Shown piece after piece: positions 1-7,588 of a stretch of DNA of 26,588 nucleotides. The translations under genes were made by a program, and so were the position numbers. Origin of the DNA: JABMRF01 sp964584985 (GTDB lineage: Bacteria; Patescibacteriota; Patescibacteriia; UBA11705; JABHMO01). The notes under the pieces were generated by a model that made no database searches, was not told the origin of the DNA, and worked only from the letters and a program-made list of their open reading frames with translations. Numbering within the stretch: position 1 is the stretch's first letter; each line of letters opens with the position of its first letter. The stretch lies in the NCBI GenBank assembly GCA_964584985.1, contig CAZPBK010000011.1, positions 1 through 26,588 of the forward strand. Reading direction: 5' to 3'.

Positions 1-39
1 AAAAAATAATTTAATATAAAAAATAATTAATAAATTTCT

Positions 40-450
40 ATGAAAAAAATTCTGAGTACATTTTTGGTGATGATTGTGGCTCTTATGAGCCTTGGTTTTG
101 TTTTTTCTCCGCAGTGCGCTTTGGCGGCCGCTCCTAACATTTCTGGCTCTGACTCGCCTCTTGGATCGGTAGGAGACGCAGCAGGTGTAGCGCAAACAAG
201 TAATACTGATTTACCACAAATTGTTGGACAGATAATTAAGGTAGTTTTGAGTTTTTTAGGGGTAATAGCGGTGATTTTGGTAATATATGCCGGATTTTTA
301 TGGATGACGGCCGGTGGATCTTCAGAAAAAGTGGACAAAGCCAAAAGCATTATGGTTCAAGCGGCTATTGGATTGGTGATTATTTTGGCTGCTTATTCCA
401 TTACTAACTTTGTGGTGGGGGGATTAACTGACGCTACTGGATTGAATTAG
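40..450 (+). CDS. Pilin-like two-helix membrane protein (TrbC/VirB2-like)
   Basis: A 136-residue protein with an N-terminal signal peptide (residues 1-30, Lys-Lys start, hydrophobic core, Ala-rich cleavage region), a short Ser/Gly/Asp linker and two hydrophobic helices at about 62-89 and 104-128. Between them lies a short charged loop (GGSSEKVDKAKS). This signal peptide plus helix-loop-helix plan is that of VirB2/TrbC-type pilins. Small proteins of this kind are common in Patescibacteria, often next to type IV secretion or pilus genes. No secretion ATPase is visible here, so a role in a pilus is inference; it could equally be a small integral membrane protein of unknown job. The ATG at 40 gives a proper signal peptide, which supports the start. 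The gene ends before a bidirectional terminator; its promoter lies at or beyond the window edge. Confidence 0.75.
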   Translation: MKKILSTFLVMIVALMSLGFVFSPQCALAAAPNISGSDSPLGSVGDAAGVAQTSNTDLPQIVGQIIKVVLSFLGVIAVILVIYAGFLWMTAGGSSEKVDKAKSIMVQAAIGLVIILAAYSITNFVVGGLTDATGLN

Positions 451-489
451 ATGACAAAATTCACCATACATACATGATTAACAAGAAAA

Positions 490-528
490 AACTGCCCTCC
501 AAGCATGGATAAGGGCAGTTTTTTTTGA
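490..528. terminator. Bidirectional intrinsic terminator
   Basis: A perfect 9-bp stem (AACTGCCCT at 490-498 with AGGGCAGTT at 512-520) is followed by eight T on the + strand. On the - strand it is followed by six T, from the A-run at 486-491. It sits between the converging pilin-like gene and the isomerase gene and can stop transcription from both. Confidence 0.85.
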
Positions 529-568
529 TTGGCTTTTCAGCCTGATATATAAAGAACAGCTTGGCTGA

Positions 569-1573
569 TTAGAGCATTTTCTTAAACCTTTCTACCAATT
601 TGACCGGTGCCGGATCAAGTTTATTTAACAGTGCCAAATAATAAGAAGTCCATAATCCCAAACTTAAACTGTAAAACATTTTATAAGCGACCGAGCCGGA
701 AGGCATAGTTATAATTTCAGTATTTAATTTATTTTTTAATATTTTTTGAAAGGTTTGCATTCTTTTTTTTATTGGCGGATGATCAGCCGGATCTTGAATA
801 ATAATATTTTTATACTGACAATTTGTGTTTTCAAAACCAACCATTTCATTATGATTTAATTCGGGAAAAGCGTTCCAAAAAGCCGGTACTTTGCTGTTTT
901 CATTAAAATTTATTTTCCAAACCATGGCCAGATATTTCCAAATATTGGAAGCGTAGATCAGCGGAACAGAATTTTGGGTTTTCTTGGCTAAGGTTTTGGC
1001 TTGTTTTTCCAAGTCTTTATTTTTTTTATAAACTTTTTGAGTTTCTGTTTTTAACTTGTCCAAATCCAAGTCAATTATCTTTGAATTGTGAAAAATCTTT
1101 AACATGGTACCGACAATATAGCCGTAGGACATTCTGGGCTGTTTGGTGTCCGGAATTTGAATAAATTTATAACCTTTTTTTTGAGCGATTTTTTTTAGTT
1201 GTCCGTTATTGGCCAAAACAACAATTTGTTTTAAGCCGATTTTTTCCGCTTGTTTTAGAGCCGACAAGGTTTCCTCGGTGTTGCCGGAATATGAATCAAA
1301 AAAACCGCACCAGTTTTTATCAACCGGTTGCGGTAAAGTATAGTCTCGGCTTATTTTTATGGGTATATTAAAATCAATTTTGTCGGCACACAAAAAAGTT
1401 TTCAAGATATTGGCCGGAAGAGCAGAGCCGCCCAGACCGCAGAAAACGATTTTTTTGGTTTGAGGATTTATTTTTGTTTTTGTTTCTTCCAAAGCTTGTG
1501 AAAATTGCAATGGCAAATCGGAAATAACCTCATGCAAGTTTTGTTTGTCGTATTTTTTATCAAACGCCGGCAT
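569..1573 (-). CDS. Bifunctional phosphoglucose/phosphomannose isomerase family (SIS domain)
   Basis: A 334-residue cytosolic sugar-phosphate isomerase of the archaeal/CPR type with two SIS domains. It is expected to interconvert glucose-6-phosphate or mannose-6-phosphate with fructose-6-phosphate. Visible motifs are GLGGSALPA (46-54), the phosphate-binding SYSGNTEET (94-102), PRMSYGY (146-152), PELNHNE (237-243, with the Glu and His typical of the active site) and a C-terminal DPAPVKLVERFK segment typical of this family. The length fits the family (about 300-340). The ATG start puts the first SIS motif at the usual distance. No Shine-Dalgarno site and no clear promoter are seen upstream. It is a single gene, converging on the pilin-like gene. 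Substrate preference (glucose versus mannose) cannot be read here. Confidence 0.85.
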   Translation of the reverse strand: MPAFDKKYDKQNLHEVISDLPLQFSQALEETKTKINPQTKKIVFCGLGGSALPANILKTFLCADKIDFNIPIKISRDYTLPQPVDKNWCGFFDSYSGNTEETLSALKQAEKIGLKQIVVLANNGQLKKIAQKKGYKFIQIPDTKQPRMSYGYIVGTMLKIFHNSKIIDLDLDKLKTETQKVYKKNKDLEKQAKTLAKKTQNSVPLIYASNIWKYLAMVWKINFNENSKVPAFWNAFPELNHNEMVGFENTNCQYKNIIIQDPADHPPIKKRMQTFQKILKNKLNTEIITMPSGSVAYKMFYSLSLGLWTSYYLALLNKLDPAPVKLVERFKKML

Positions 1574-1823
1574 AAGTGATTGAAAGTTCTTTAGTTCTAA
1601 TATTAACTTATCAAACTAAAACAGCTTAGGCAATTTTTTTATGCACAGTTTGGGTTTTTTGGTTAAAGGCGGATGATATAAATAAAAAGTTTTGTTTACT
1701 ATTTGTAATTTGTTCTCCTGGTAATGCAGATTAAATATTTTTTGGAAATACCGGATAAAACATTGTTTTATCCTTATCTTTTCCTTGATGTATTGATGAT
1801 TTGATTCCCTTTTTGCTCTTTTC

Positions 1824-1872
1824 CCCTGCCTTGCGTCGGCGAGCTCCGCGAATAGAGGCGGGCCTTTTTTTT
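1824..1872 (+). terminator. GC-rich hairpin followed by T-run
   Basis: CCTGCCT (1825-1831) pairs with AGGCGGG (1856-1862) with one G-T pair. A smaller inner stem (CGG/CCG) sits in the loop, and eight T follow at 1865-1872. The form is that of an intrinsic terminator on the + strand, but no + strand gene precedes it. It may instead be a dispersed GC-rich palindrome; a different short GGCGGG/CCCGCC palindrome lies at 26187. Confidence 0.4.
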
Positions 1873-1888
1873 ATTTCTTTTTGCATTT

Positions 1889-1965
1889 GGATCAGAGCCA
1901 TCCGGGACTTCTAATTATTTTGAGCCCGTAAGACTTTGGAAGCCCCATAGCCACCGAGGTTATTT
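1889..1965 (-). ncRNA. Possible structured RNA (unidentified)
   Basis: This block is clearly richer in G and C than the flanking AT-rich DNA. Read on the - strand, GGGGCTTC (complement of 1940-1947) can pair over eight positions with GAAGTCCC (complement of 1904-1911), counting one G-U pair. On the + strand the same pair would have an A-C mismatch, so the - strand is favoured. I could not match it to a riboswitch or housekeeping RNA that I know. It may also be a decayed coding remnant, since one - strand frame is open apart from one stop. Confidence 0.2.
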
Positions 1966-1987
1966 TTAATATTTTATCTTTAAATAC

Positions 1988-2016
1988 TTGATTTTTTGCT
2001 GAAAATTTACTATACT
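1988..2016 (+). promoter_or_regulatory. Promoter for yebC
   Basis: TTGATT (1988-1993), a 17-base spacer and TATACT (2011-2016) form a good sigma-70-like promoter. Transcription would start near 2023, giving yebC a leader of about 130 bases. Confidence 0.7.
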
Positions 2017-2060
2017 TAACATGAAAATTTAACCTAATTTTATTGAGTGCAAAAACCTAA

Positions 2061-2100
2061 AAGGTCAAAAGATTGGAAATAAAAATAAAACTTTTGACTT
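2061..2100 (+). promoter_or_regulatory. Leader hairpin before yebC
   Basis: GTCAAAAG (2064-2071) pairs with CTTTTGAC (2091-2098), extendable by flanking AA/TT, around a 19-base A-rich loop. It lies in the predicted 5' leader of yebC and is followed by a loose T-rich stretch. It could be a weak attenuator or a stability element. Confidence 0.35.
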
Positions 2101-2152
2101 TTCTGTTTTATAGGCTTTATAGGCAAAAATTTTTTTTATTAATTTTAATTAT

Positions 2153-2869
2153 ATGAGTGGACACAGTAAATGGCATAAGATTCATCGGCAAAAAGGGGCG
2201 GCCGATGCCAAGCGCGGTAATATTTTTACCAAATTAGCCAAAAATATTGCCATTGCGGCTAGAAACGGAGCTGATCCGGAGATGAATTATTCTTTGCGTA
2301 TGGCCATTGATAAGGCCAAGTCAGCCAATATGCCCAAGGATAAAATAGAAAAAGCGGTAAAACGAGGTAGCGGACAATTGGAAGGAGAACAATTGGAATC
2401 GGTTATTTACGAAGCCTATGGTCCGAACGGAATCCCTTTGCTGATTGAAGGAGTGACTGACAATAAAAACAGAACCACTCCGGAGATTAAAGCTATTTTA
2501 TCTAAAAACGGTGGTTCTTTGGGTGCGCAAAATTCCGTAAAATGGATGTTTGAACATAAAGGGGTTATTCGTTTAAGTTTTGATGATATTGAAAATAAAG
2601 ATGAACTGATTTTAGAATTAATTGATCAGGGAGCAGAAGATGTTAAAGAGGAAGACGGGGGTTTGACCGTTATTACTTCTTTTGAAAATTTCGAAAAAGT
2701 GAAAAAATACTTGGAAGAAAAAAACCTAAAGACTGATTATGCGGAAATTGAATGGCTGGCCAAAGAAAAGCAAACGGTTGATGAGGAAGTCTTGGAAAAA
2801 ATAGATAAAATTGTTGATAGATTGGAGGAACATGATGATGTTAATAATGTTTACACCAACCTTGATTAA
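2153..2869 (+). CDS. yebC: YebC/TACO1 family translation-associated protein
   Basis: A 238-residue YebC/PmpR family protein, near the usual 235-250. The hallmark N-terminus MSGHSKWHKIHRQKG is present, followed by the conserved KRGNIFTKLAKNI segment, an ARNGADPEMN segment, NMPKDKIEKAVKRG, the YEAYGPNGIPLLIE strand and the C-terminal WLAKEKQTVD region. Family members were long annotated as DNA-binding regulators. Recent work on YebC and mitochondrial TACO1 links them to relief of ribosome stalling at difficult sequences such as proline runs; the family also often sits near ruvC, as here. No Shine-Dalgarno site is visible before the ATG. The gene has its own promoter at 1988-2016 and is followed by ruvC after a 179-base gap. 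Confidence 0.93.
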   Translation: MSGHSKWHKIHRQKGAADAKRGNIFTKLAKNIAIAARNGADPEMNYSLRMAIDKAKSANMPKDKIEKAVKRGSGQLEGEQLESVIYEAYGPNGIPLLIEGVTDNKNRTTPEIKAILSKNGGSLGAQNSVKWMFEHKGVIRLSFDDIENKDELILELIDQGAEDVKEEDGGLTVITSFENFEKVKKYLEEKNLKTDYAEIEWLAKEKQTVDEEVLEKIDKIVDRLEEHDDVNNVYTNLD

Positions 2870-3048
2870 GTAAAATAAGACAATACAGAGGGTAACTTGA
2901 ATAAATATCAAAAAAGATTGAAAATTTGAACCGAAAACAGATGCTATGATTTGAAAAAAAGAGTTGACAAATTTAGAAAACAGTCTTAAAACAAAAAAAT
3001 TCAAAATATAATTTATTGATTTATTACTTTCTGGACTTATCGGTTTTT

Positions 3049-3537
3049 ATGAAAAAAGATAAAATAATTTTAGGTATTGATCCCGGATACGGGTTGACCG
3101 GATACGGAGTTATCAAGGTTTCAGGCAATAAATACAAGACACTTGATTACGGAGTGATAAAGACTTTGGTCGGAGAAGAATTTAAAGACCGTTTAAAATA
3201 TTTGCATCAAGATTTGGAAAAAATAATAAAAAAATATAAACCGGATTTGGCTGCAGTTGAGGAATTGTTTTTTTTCAAAAATGTAAAGACTGCAATAAAA
3301 GTCGGTCAAGCCAGAGGCGTTATTTTATTGGGTCTTTGTTTGGCCGGAATTCCCATTGTTGAGTTTACTCCGCTTCAAGTAAAACAAGCTGTTTCCGGAT
3401 ATGGACAAGCTGATAAAAAACAAGTGCAAAAAATGGTAAAACTTTTATTAAAACTAAAAAGAATTCCTCGTCCGGATGATGCGGCCGACGCTTTAGCCGT
3501 GGCTATATGTGCCGCCGGAAAAAACAGGATTGGATAA
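3049..3537 (+). CDS. ruvC: Crossover junction endodeoxyribonuclease RuvC
   Basis: A 162-residue Holliday-junction resolvase that nicks four-way junctions in recombination, normally with RuvAB. The RNase H-like catalytic residues are in place: Asp11 in GIDPG, Glu71 in AVEELFF, and Asp144/Asp147 in RPDDAADALA. The junction-contacting QARGV segment (87-91) and the EFTPLQVKQAVSGYGQADK segment are conserved. I chose the ATG at 3049. An in-frame TTG at 3016 would add eleven residues ahead of the normal MKKDKIILGIDPG start and make an atypical extension. ruvA and ruvB are not in this window. The stop lies 16 bases before the next gene, so ruvC seems to head the amidoligase gene train. Confidence 0.93.
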   Translation: MKKDKIILGIDPGYGLTGYGVIKVSGNKYKTLDYGVIKTLVGEEFKDRLKYLHQDLEKIIKKYKPDLAAVEELFFFKNVKTAIKVGQARGVILLGLCLAGIPIVEFTPLQVKQAVSGYGQADKKQVQKMVKLLLKLKRIPRPDDAADALAVAICAAGKNRIG

Positions 3538-3553
3538 AAAATAATTTAAAATT

Positions 3554-5104
3554 ATGAAATTCAATTTCAAAGCCATATTAATATTCATTTTACTGATCGG
3601 ATTCATTCTGCCGATTTTTGGTTTTTGTCAGGAAGAGGATTTGATCCAAGAACCAAAATTAAAAGCTGTAGCCGGCAAGGATCGCAATATTGTGGTTAAC
3701 AGAAAGATAGTCTTTTCAGCCATAGGCTCGGTAACGGAAAATGTTTCAAAGGTGGAATACAATTGGGACTTTGGCGATGGATACAAAGGTCAAGGAGAAG
3801 AAGTTACTCATGTTTACAATAATTCCGGTGTTTATAGAGTTAAACTGAATATGAAGGCGGATTCTGAAGCCGGTCAATTAAAAAATTCTGACGAAATTAT
3901 TGTAAATGTGGATAAGGACATTTTCGTTTTAATAAGTGATAATGAAGTTAGTGAAGAAGAATTAAAAACAATAAGTGATATGGCCAGCAGTCAAGGTATT
4001 TTGGTGGCTGACATTAAGGAAGCTGAAGACAGCGCCGGCTATATTGCGGAAAAGGAATTGGCCGATAAAATTATTAAAAATAAAGAAGATATTAGGCAGG
4101 CCGGATCAATTGTTATTTGGACCAAACAGGATTTGGGCTTGAATGCTCTTTTGGAAACCGCTCAAAGTTTATCTAAAAATGACACCAGCTTTGGTTTTAA
4201 TAATAAGTATTTTGTAGTGATTACCGACCAAAATTTTACGGTTACGGCTAAACTGGCGCAAAGTCTATATAATATTTTAGAACCTCAATTTATTGTTTTG
4301 GCCAGGCCGGAAGCTAAAAACAAAATATTCAGCAATTCGGATTTAAATTCACTGTTGCAAGATTTACGAAAAGATAATTCAGAGTATCGTTTGCTGGGCT
4401 TGCATTCCAAAAGAGAAGCCAGTGAGCTTAAACCGTGGAATTTTTTATCTTTTTTTGTAGGGTTTATGGTTGATCGGGGTGTTCCGCTCAATACCATTTA
4501 TTTGATTTTGATTTTGCCGGTAATTGCTACGGTAATGGCTTTTTCTCGTCAGATTATCGGTTTAAAGGCCTTGGGAATTTATACGCCTTCCATTGTGGCT
4601 GTTTCTTTTTTGGTGACCGGTTTAAAATACGGTTTAACTCTGTTTATTGTCACTCTTTTGGTGGGAACATTGGGGCGTCTTTTGGCCAGAAAAGTGCGTT
4701 TGGCTTATTTGCCCAGAATGGCCATTGTTTTGACCTTGGTCAGCTTTGCCATATTTAGTTTTTTTATGGTTGGAACTTTTTTTGGGAAATCAGGGTTGAT
4801 AGAGATTTCCATTTTCCCCATTTTGGTAATGGTTCTGTTAACTGAGAAATTCATCACCGTGCAGATTGAAAGGGGCAGCAAGGCCGCGGTGATTATTGTT
4901 GTTGAGACTTTATTATTATCAATTGTTTGTTATTGGTTGGCCAGCTGGCAAAGTTTAAAAATTCTGATCTTGGGGTATCCGGAATTTGTTTTACTGACCG
5001 TTGTTTTCAATTATTTAATCGGTCGTTGGCCCGGTCTTCGTTTGACCGAATATTATAGATTTAGAAAGGTAATAAAAAATGTGGAATTGTCTGAGGAAAA
5101 GTAA
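3554..5104 (+). CDS. PKD domain plus 7TM membrane protein (7TM_transglut-like)
   Basis: A 516-residue membrane protein. Residues 1-25 form a signal peptide or first helix. About 35-120 is a PKD-type Ig-like domain (NWDFGDGYKGQG, then VTHVYNNSGVYRVKL). About 120-290 is a soluble region of unclear fold with several hydrophobic strands. About 295-500 is a set of roughly seven helices. The helix region carries features I associate with the 7TM module usually fused to an inactive transglutaminase: VPLNTIYLILILPVIATVMAF, GLKALGIYTPSIVAVSF, and LTEKFITVQIERGSKAA. Here PKD plus an unknown region replaces the transglutaminase-like part. The last 26 bases overlap the next gene, a RimK-like ligase, which is the family's usual partner. 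I infer an envelope anchor or sensor for the ligase. There is no Shine-Dalgarno site. Confidence 0.8.
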   Translation: MKFNFKAILIFILLIGFILPIFGFCQEEDLIQEPKLKAVAGKDRNIVVNRKIVFSAIGSVTENVSKVEYNWDFGDGYKGQGEEVTHVYNNSGVYRVKLNMKADSEAGQLKNSDEIIVNVDKDIFVLISDNEVSEEELKTISDMASSQGILVADIKEAEDSAGYIAEKELADKIIKNKEDIRQAGSIVIWTKQDLGLNALLETAQSLSKNDTSFGFNNKYFVVITDQNFTVTAKLAQSLYNILEPQFIVLARPEAKNKIFSNSDLNSLLQDLRKDNSEYRLLGLHSKREASELKPWNFLSFFVGFMVDRGVPLNTIYLILILPVIATVMAFSRQIIGLKALGIYTPSIVAVSFLVTGLKYGLTLFIVTLLVGTLGRLLARKVRLAYLPRMAIVLTLVSFAIFSFFMVGTFFGKSGLIEISIFPILVMVLLTEKFITVQIERGSKAAVIIVVETLLLSIVCYWLASWQSLKILILGYPEFVLLTVVFNYLIGRWPGLRLTEYYRFRKVIKNVELSEEK

Positions 5105-6476
5105 TCTGATTTTGGGTATAAATTCCCGAAATCTTAAATTTATAAGGCCTGGCTCCAGCAAGTACAAGGTTGATTTGGTTGATGATAAATTAAGAACCAA
5201 AAAACTGTTACAAAAACACAATCTTCCAGTTTCCGAGCTTATAGCGGTTATCAAAAACAGAAAAGAGTTTTATAATTTTGACTGGAAAAGACTGCCCAAA
5301 AGTTTTGTTTTAAAACCAAATAGAGGATTGGGGGGCGGAGGAATCATGGTTACTTTTGGTCGTAAAAAAAACGGTAAATGGGTTTTGCCCTTGAACAAGG
5401 AAGCTGATTTATCGGATATAATGATGCGAGTCTCCAATATTTTGGACGGTGATTTTTCCAAAATAAATGTTCCGGATATTGCTTTTTTTGAAAAAAGATT
5501 AAAGATTCATCCGGCTTTTAAGCTTTATGCTTATAAAGGCGTGCCGGATATTCGGGTTATTATTTACAACGGGGTGCCGATCATGGCCATGTTGCGCCTG
5601 CCGACCAAATCTTCGCGCGGCAAATCAAATTTGCATCATGGCGGAATTTGTGTGGGCATTGATATTGCCACGGGTATGACCACCTACGCTATTCAAAGAG
5701 ATAAAGTGATTGAAACCTTGCCTAATATAAAGTTGCCTTTGCGTAACCTGAAAATACCCGATTGGAACGAGGTTTTGCAGTTGTCCATAAAGTCTGCCAA
5801 AGCGGTGGGTTTGAATTATACCGGAGTGGATATTGCCATTGACCGAGAAAAAGGTCCGGTGGTTTTAGAACTGAACGCTCATCCCGGATTATCCATTCAA
5901 ATTGCCAACATGGCTCCTTTGAAAGAACGATTGAATCGGGTTAAAGGATTAAAAATAAAAACCGTTAAAAAAGGTATAAAAGTAGCCAAAGAACTTTTCG
6001 GCGGGGAAGTTGAAACCGAGGTGGAAAGCTTAATTGGTAAAAAAATACTGGGAGTAATCAATAGCATAAAAATAAAAGGCCGAAACAACGATTGGAAAAA
6101 AGTGGAAGCCAAAATGGACACCGGCGCCGGTATAAGTTCAATTGATGAAGAATTTGCGCGTCAGCTGGGTTTTGGCGAAGCGATTGATTATTACAAATCA
6201 TTTAATATAAAAAGGATTTTAACAAAAGAAGAGGTTGAAGAATTAAGCAAAAAAAAGATTTGGAAAGAGTTGGAAAAGCATAAAGATATTGTGGCTGTGG
6301 TAAAGGTTTTCAGCAGTCATGGCGTATCTTACCGAATAGAAGTGCCGTTGAAGATTGAATTGGCCGGCCAGCAAATGAACATAAACGCCTCAATTATCAT
6401 GCGCGAGCATTTAAAATATCCTTTAATTGTGGGTTGTCGAGATTTGAAAAAGTTTTTAATTGATCCGAACAAGTAG
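5079..6476 (+). CDS. ATP-grasp (alpha-L-glutamate ligase-like) fused to RimB-like retropepsin domain
   Basis: A 465-residue cytosolic fusion. Residues 1-295 match the alpha-L-glutamate ligase-like ATP-grasp group: LGINSRNLKFI (12-22), LVDDKLRTK (33-41), the ATP-binding KPNRGLGGGGI (79-89), HHGGICVGID (186-195) and the metal-binding ELNAHPGL (264-271). Residues about 318-465 match the RimB/ATP-dependent zinc protease domain, now viewed as a retropepsin-like aspartic peptidase. The active-site DTGA is at 347-350 and the MREHLKYPLIVGCRDL signature at 441-456. Partners of this type are normally separate proteins. The ligase half probably joins an amino acid to a peptide or small molecule by an acyl-phosphate; the peptidase half may trim or reverse it. 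Substrate unknown. AGAAAGG before the ATG may serve as a weak ribosome site; translation is coupled to the upstream gene by overlap. Confidence 0.85.
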   Translation: MWNCLRKSNLILGINSRNLKFIRPGSSKYKVDLVDDKLRTKKLLQKHNLPVSELIAVIKNRKEFYNFDWKRLPKSFVLKPNRGLGGGGIMVTFGRKKNGKWVLPLNKEADLSDIMMRVSNILDGDFSKINVPDIAFFEKRLKIHPAFKLYAYKGVPDIRVIIYNGVPIMAMLRLPTKSSRGKSNLHHGGICVGIDIATGMTTYAIQRDKVIETLPNIKLPLRNLKIPDWNEVLQLSIKSAKAVGLNYTGVDIAIDREKGPVVLELNAHPGLSIQIANMAPLKERLNRVKGLKIKTVKKGIKVAKELFGGEVETEVESLIGKKILGVINSIKIKGRNNDWKKVEAKMDTGAGISSIDEEFARQLGFGEAIDYYKSFNIKRILTKEEVEELSKKKIWKELEKHKDIVAVVKVFSSHGVSYRIEVPLKIELAGQQMNINASIIMREHLKYPLIVGCRDLKKFLIDPNK

Positions 6477-6508
6477 AAAAGATCATTACTATAATTAATT
6501 TTGAGAGG

Positions 6509-6538
6509 TTGATTAAAGAAAACTAAAGTTTATTTAAT
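6509..6538 (+). promoter_or_regulatory. Possible internal promoter
   Basis: TTGATT (6509-6514), an 18-base spacer and TTTAAT (6533-6538) lie in the 83-base gap before the second ATP-grasp gene, giving a leader of about 15 bases. This is the widest gap inside the amidoligase train. Confidence 0.35.
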
Positions 6539-6559
6539 AAAAATTAACTTAAATACATC

Positions 6560-7588
6560 ATGCTAAAACCAAAGAATTTTAAATATCACAGTACTTATTT
6601 GATCGCCCATGAAGCGGAAGAGCGAGGTATAAAGGTTTCCAAAATCTTTAATAAAGGGCCGTTGGCCAGTGGTAGTCTTTTGTCTTTAAAACACCGAAGA
6701 CATGAAGAAATTATTGTGGGACAAAGAACATCAAAGACGGACTGCATTGCTTATTGGATTCAAAAAAACAAACATTTTGCCAAATATTTTTTTAAAAGAG
6801 CCGGAGTTTCCGTAGCCAAAGGAGATATTTTTAAAGCCAGGGAAATAGAAAAAATAATATCTTTTTGTCATAAAATAAAATATCCGGTGGTGGTTAAGCC
6901 GGTTTCAGGCACCCAAGGGAAAAAAGTCTATGTGGGAATTAATTCCGACCACCAACTTAAAAAAATTTTACAGACCTTTGTTAATTCACGAAAGAAAAAG
7001 GTATTGGTGGAAGAGGAATTTATTGGCAAAGAATACCGTCTTTTTGCCACCAAGAAAAGATTTGTGGCCGCCACTTGGCGAGTGCCGGCCAATGTTATCG
7101 GAGATGGAGTGAACAATGTTAAACAATTAATCAGAATAAAAAATCAGGATCCGCGGCGTGGACGAGGCCATGAAAAAAGTTTGGTGAAAATTAGGATAGA
7201 CAAAAAGATTAAGGTATTTTTAAAAAAACAAAAAAAGTCTCTTAAATACAAACCCAAGAAAAATGAAACTGTTTTTCTTCGTCCCAATTCAAACTTATCT
7301 ACCGGCGGAGACAGTATTGATGTGACTTATAAAATACATCCCGAGGTAAAAAAGCTGGCGGTTAAAGTAATCAAGGCTATCCCCGGGTTGGCTTACGGAG
7401 GAATTGATTTTTTAACCAAGGATATTACCAAAAAACCGACCAAAAAAAATTACATTATTATAGAAGTCAATGATTCACCCATGATCAGTATGCATCATAA
7501 ACCTTTTATCGGTAAAGAGCGTCCGGTGGCCAAAGCCATTATTGATCAACTGTTTCCGGAAACCAAAAGTAAGAAGAAAAAGACATGA
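6560..7588 (+). CDS. Stand-alone ATP-grasp ligase (cyanophycin synthetase/GshF-like)
   Basis: A 342-residue ATP-grasp enzyme. Motifs are RTSKTDCIAYWIQKNK (56-71), the ATP-binding VVKPVSGTQGKKV (111-123), VEEEFIGKEYRLF (150-162), VPANVIGDGVNNV (175-187) followed by DPRRGRG, NSNLSTGGDSIDVT (243-256), GGIDF (280-284) and the metal-site EVNDSPMISMHHKP (302-314). This motif set is that of the ATP-grasp domain of cyanophycin synthetase and of the C-terminal domain of GshF-type glutathione synthetases. The Mur-ligase half of the former and the GCS half of the latter are absent, and no such partner lies nearby. It should form amide or peptide bonds on a carboxylate; the substrate is not known. The C-terminus is Lys-rich. 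Its stop overlaps the next ATG (ATGA), so the two ligases are translationally coupled. Confidence 0.82.
   Translation: MLKPKNFKYHSTYLIAHEAEERGIKVSKIFNKGPLASGSLLSLKHRRHEEIIVGQRTSKTDCIAYWIQKNKHFAKYFFKRAGVSVAKGDIFKAREIEKIISFCHKIKYPVVVKPVSGTQGKKVYVGINSDHQLKKILQTFVNSRKKKVLVEEEFIGKEYRLFATKKRFVAATWRVPANVIGDGVNNVKQLIRIKNQDPRRGRGHEKSLVKIRIDKKIKVFLKKQKKSLKYKPKKNETVFLRPNSNLSTGGDSIDVTYKIHPEVKKLAVKVIKAIPGLAYGGIDFLTKDITKKPTKKNYIIIEVNDSPMISMHHKPFIGKERPVAKAIIDQLFPETKSKKKKT

Larger units (their letters stand above)
1574..2152. other. Long intergenic region between isomerase gene and yebC
   Basis: No convincing protein gene fits in this 579-base gap. It holds a GC-rich hairpin with a T-run (1824-1872), a GC-richer block that may be a structured RNA on the - strand (about 1889-1965), a good + strand promoter (1988-2016) and a leader hairpin before yebC (2061-2100). 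One - strand frame (1731-1901, 56 codons, very basic) runs through the GC-rich hairpin. I do not call it a gene because it has no ribosome binding site and resembles nothing I know. Confidence 0.6.

Noticed and set aside
1731..1901. Basic 56-codon - strand frame as a small gene
   Set aside because: It runs through a GC-rich hairpin, lacks a ribosome site and has no recognisable similarity.
2964..3012. TTGACA before ruvC as a promoter
   Set aside because: The box is perfect, but no acceptable -10 box lies 16-18 bases away; TATAAT at 3007 is 37 bases off.
3016..3048. TTG start extension of ruvC
   Set aside because: RuvC normally begins just before the GIDPG strand; the ATG at 3049 fits.
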